Source: Actinomycetes bacterium (lineage in GTDB: Bacteria; Actinomycetota; Actinomycetes; Streptosporangiales; Streptosporangiaceae). From it: a DNA stretch of 32,070 nt. A model generated the notes under the pieces. That model was not told the DNA's origin. It worked only from the letters and a program-made list of their open reading frames with translations, and ran no database searches. The DNA is taken from NCBI GenBank assembly GCA_025964635.1, contig JAOPYP010000587.1, forward strand, positions 1-32,070, given 5' to 3'. Of the stretch, positions 30,369 to 32,070 are shown one piece after another. The translations under genes were made by a program, and so were the position numbers. Each line of letters starts with the position of its first letter. The stretch's first letter is position 1.

Positions 30369-31258
30369 TGCCCGAGCCCCTGGTTCGCCAGCCCCAGCGC
30401 GCCCGCCTCGACCAGGATGCCCTCGGTGAACGACCGGGGTGTATAGCCCAGGTCCCGGACGGCGTCGTCGATGGCGAACGACTTGTCCTCGGCCAGCCGC
30501 TGAAACTGCTCCGCCCGGATCCGCGGATGGGCGGCGAGCATCTCATAACAGCGCACGGCGGCAACCAGGGGACTCAGCGGCACCGGGACGAGCCGGGTGC
30601 GGCTGCCCACCGCCTGGGCCGAGATCCGCAGCATCTCGTCGAACCGGAGCGGCTCCGGGCCCGCGATGTCATAGGCGGTGCCCGCGGCCGCCGGCCGCTC
30701 CACCGCGCTGAGCACGGCGTCAGCCACATCGGCCACATGGACTGGCTGCTGGAGGTGACGGCCCCCGCCGGGCACAGGCAGCACGGGGACCCGCGCCAGC
30801 AGCACGAGCAGCCGGGACAGGTTCCGGTCACCGGGCGCGCCGTAGATCATGGTGGGGCGGAGGATCGTCCACTTCAGCCCGGACTCCCGGATCTGCTCCT
30901 CGGCCATCAGCCGGACGGCCCGGGACCGGGCCGGGAGCGTGGTAGTCACCGCCGTGGTCGAGACGAAAACGGAACGGTCGAGACCCGCCGACCGGGCGGC
31001 GGACACGATGGCCGGCGCGTGCCCGAAGCCCAGTGAGGCAACGTTCAGCAACGACGAGCACCGCGCGGAACTGAACACATCCGCGAGCCTGGCGGGATCG
31101 TCGAAGTCACCGGACAGTGGCTCGGCGCCGTGTCTCGCGACGGCGGCGGCGGCCGTGTCACTGCGGGCCAGGGCCACGACCTCGTGCCCGCGGCGCCTGG
31201 CCTCGTCCAGGACGTACCCGCCGAGGAAACCGCTGCCCCCGGTAACCAGCAGCCTCAT
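30365..31258 (-). CDS. Atypical NAD(P)-dependent SDR (epimerase/reductase-like)
   Basis: This 297-residue cytoplasmic enzyme has the extended/atypical SDR NAD-binding motif RLLVTGGSGFLGGYV at the N-terminus. The region FVSTTAVTTTLPARSRAVRLMAEEQI, where the YxxxK catalytic pair should sit, lacks the tyrosine. Downstream TILRPTMIYGAPGDRNLSRL and LQQPVHVADVADAVLSAVE are typical of a subgroup of NAD(P)-binding epimerase-like proteins. Sugar-nucleotide 4-epimerase or reductase activity is plausible, but the missing tyrosine makes the reaction uncertain. The ATG at 31258 overlaps the upstream glycosyltransferase stop by 4 bases; a longer in-frame start would lie inside that gene. The stop overlaps the heparinase GTG. 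Confidence 0.88.
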   Translation of the reverse strand: MRLLVTGGSGFLGGYVLDEARRRGHEVVALARSDTAAAAVARHGAEPLSGDFDDPARLADVFSSARCSSLLNVASLGFGHAPAIVSAARSAGLDRSVFVSTTAVTTTLPARSRAVRLMAEEQIRESGLKWTILRPTMIYGAPGDRNLSRLLVLLARVPVLPVPGGGRHLQQPVHVADVADAVLSAVERPAAAGTAYDIAGPEPLRFDEMLRISAQAVGSRTRLVPVPLSPLVAAVRCYEMLAAHPRIRAEQFQRLAEDKSFAIDDAVRDLGYTPRSFTEGILVEAGALGLANQGLGQ

Positions 31259-32070
31259 AGCGTCCCGCCCGCGAAGTCCAGGATCTTGCGGTACTCGCGG
31301 GCCAGCGCGGCGCGGTCGTAGCACTGCTCGACGTGGGCCCGGCCTGCCCGGCCCATGGCCTGACGACGCTGCGGGCTGATGGCCAGCACGCGGATCGCGT
31401 CGGCCAGCGCCACGCTGTCCTCTGGAGTGACCACCAGGGCGCCGGCCTCGCGCAGAATCTGGCCGGCCTCGCCGGTGACCGAGCCGATCACGGCCTTCCC
31501 GGCTGCCAGGTACTCGAACATCTTGGACGGGATGAACGTCGCGAACAGCGGCACGTCCCGCAGTGGGACCAGGCAGATGTCGGCCGCGGCCAGCAGCGCC
31601 GGAACTTCGTCGTGCGGCACCCCGGGACGCAAGGTCACGTTCCGCAGGCCGAGGCTGGCGACCTTCCGCTCCAGCCGGGCCTTGTCCGCGCCCTCGCCCA
31701 CGAACGCGAAGTGGACCGGGTGGGCGGCCAGCCGCGCGGCCGTATCGGCGATCCCGGGCAGGCCCTGGGAGATCCCGTGCGTGCCCAGGTAGAGCACGAG
31801 GCAGTTACCCGGCGACGCGCCCAGGGTGCTCCGCACCGCGGGATCGGGTCGCCTGGCGGGATCGAACCGGCCGGGGGAGGTTCCGTTGCGGATCGTATGT
31901 ATTTTCCCGGGAGGCACGCCGCGGCTGATCAGGTTGTCCCGGAATCCCTCGCTGACCACGACGATTTCGTCCGCGGCCGCGTACGCCGCGAGTTCCAGGC
32001 GCTCCAGCAGGCCGATGACCCGCCGGTTGGTCAGCACGCCGAGTTCGGTGAAGATGGCCGGCCACAGGTC
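31255..32070 (-). CDS. WbuB-like GT4 glycosyltransferase, C-terminal part (runs off the window)
   Basis: This is the last 271 residues of a GT-B glycosyltransferase; the frame is open to base 32070, so its start lies beyond the window. The visible part begins DLWPAIFTELGVLTNRR, characteristic of WbuB-type transferases. It contains VLYLGTHGISQGLPGIADTA, PHDEVPALLAAADICLVPL, and the nucleotide-sugar-binding FIPSKMFEYLAAGKAVIGSV with the conserved FEYLAAGK. WbuB-type enzymes transfer an N-acetylfucosamine-type sugar early in repeat-unit synthesis in E. coli O26; whether the same sugar is used here is inference. The stop overlaps the SDR start by 4 bases. Confidence 0.92.
   Translation of the reverse strand, partial: DLWPAIFTELGVLTNRRVIGLLERLELAAYAAADEIVVVSEGFRDNLISRGVPPGKIHTIRNGTSPGRFDPARRPDPAVRSTLGASPGNCLVLYLGTHGISQGLPGIADTAARLAAHPVHFAFVGEGADKARLERKVASLGLRNVTLRPGVPHDEVPALLAAADICLVPLRDVPLFATFIPSKMFEYLAAGKAVIGSVTGEAGQILREAGALVVTPEDSVALADAIRVLAISPQRRQAMGRAGRAHVEQCYDRAALAREYRKILDFAGGTL

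Noticed and set aside
1..32070. Mobile elements, CRISPR arrays, tRNA or rRNA genes
   Set aside because: No transposase or integrase frame, no regularly spaced repeats, and no cloverleaf or rRNA-like stretch was seen, despite the likely mosaic polysaccharide locus.

Overview
The window comes from a high-GC actinobacterium. The evidence is GC that looks well above 60% with strong G/C third-position bias, frequent GTG and TTG starts behind purine-rich ribosome-binding sites, a mycothiol-dependent maleylpyruvate isomerase-family protein, and secreted proteins resembling the actinobacterial choice-of-anchor P family. I cannot name the genus from sequence alone. No tRNA, rRNA, CRISPR array, transposase or prophage gene was seen.

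Region 1 (1-8.8 kb) concerns potassium. A complete high-affinity Kdp operon runs on the minus strand: an unnamed 29-residue membrane peptide, kdpF, kdpA, kdpB, kdpC, kdpE, then the start of kdpD, which leaves the window at base 1. kdpE precedes kdpD. Divergent from it is a second, full-length kdpA (6545-8194) with no kdpB or kdpC beside it. It is followed by a shortened relic of a DUF4118 (KdpD-type membrane sensor) gene. A palindromic 22-base motif occurs before the operon, before the orphan kdpA and before the relic, so the three units look like parts of one regulon and perhaps one ancient duplicated locus.

Region 2 (8.7-12.0 kb) is ordinary chromosome: a HAD phosphatase, two related secreted or anchored surface proteins separated by a strong hairpin terminator, and a DinB/MDMPI-fold protein.

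Region 3 (12.3-32.07 kb) is a surface-polysaccharide locus. On the plus strand are a UDP-glucose-4-epimerase-like gene and a sulfotransferase. Converging on them is a long minus-strand gene train entering from the right edge. In transcription order it holds a WbuB-like glycosyltransferase (partial), an atypical SDR, a heparinase II/III-family protein, a two-domain dehydrogenase, a methyltransferase, a GT4 glycosyltransferase, a second methyltransferase, an FkbM methyltransferase, a PIG-L deacetylase, a WbqC-family protein, a DegT aminotransferase, a Wzy-like polymerase, a Wzx-like flippase, two more GT4 glycosyltransferases and a last methyltransferase. Most junctions are 4-base stop/start overlaps, so expression is probably translationally coupled.

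Taken together the locus could make a Wzx/Wzy-assembled repeat unit containing an amino sugar, with several methyl groups and possibly sulfate and a uronic acid. The initiating phosphoglycosyltransferase and chain-length control genes are not in the window and would be expected beyond the right edge. By eye the stretch from about 12.2 to 25.6 kb is less GC-rich than the genes to its right, suggesting a mosaic origin.

The least described elements are the 29-residue peptide gene overlapping kdpF, the shared kdp motif, the orphan kdpA, and the PIG-L/WbqC/DegT module.
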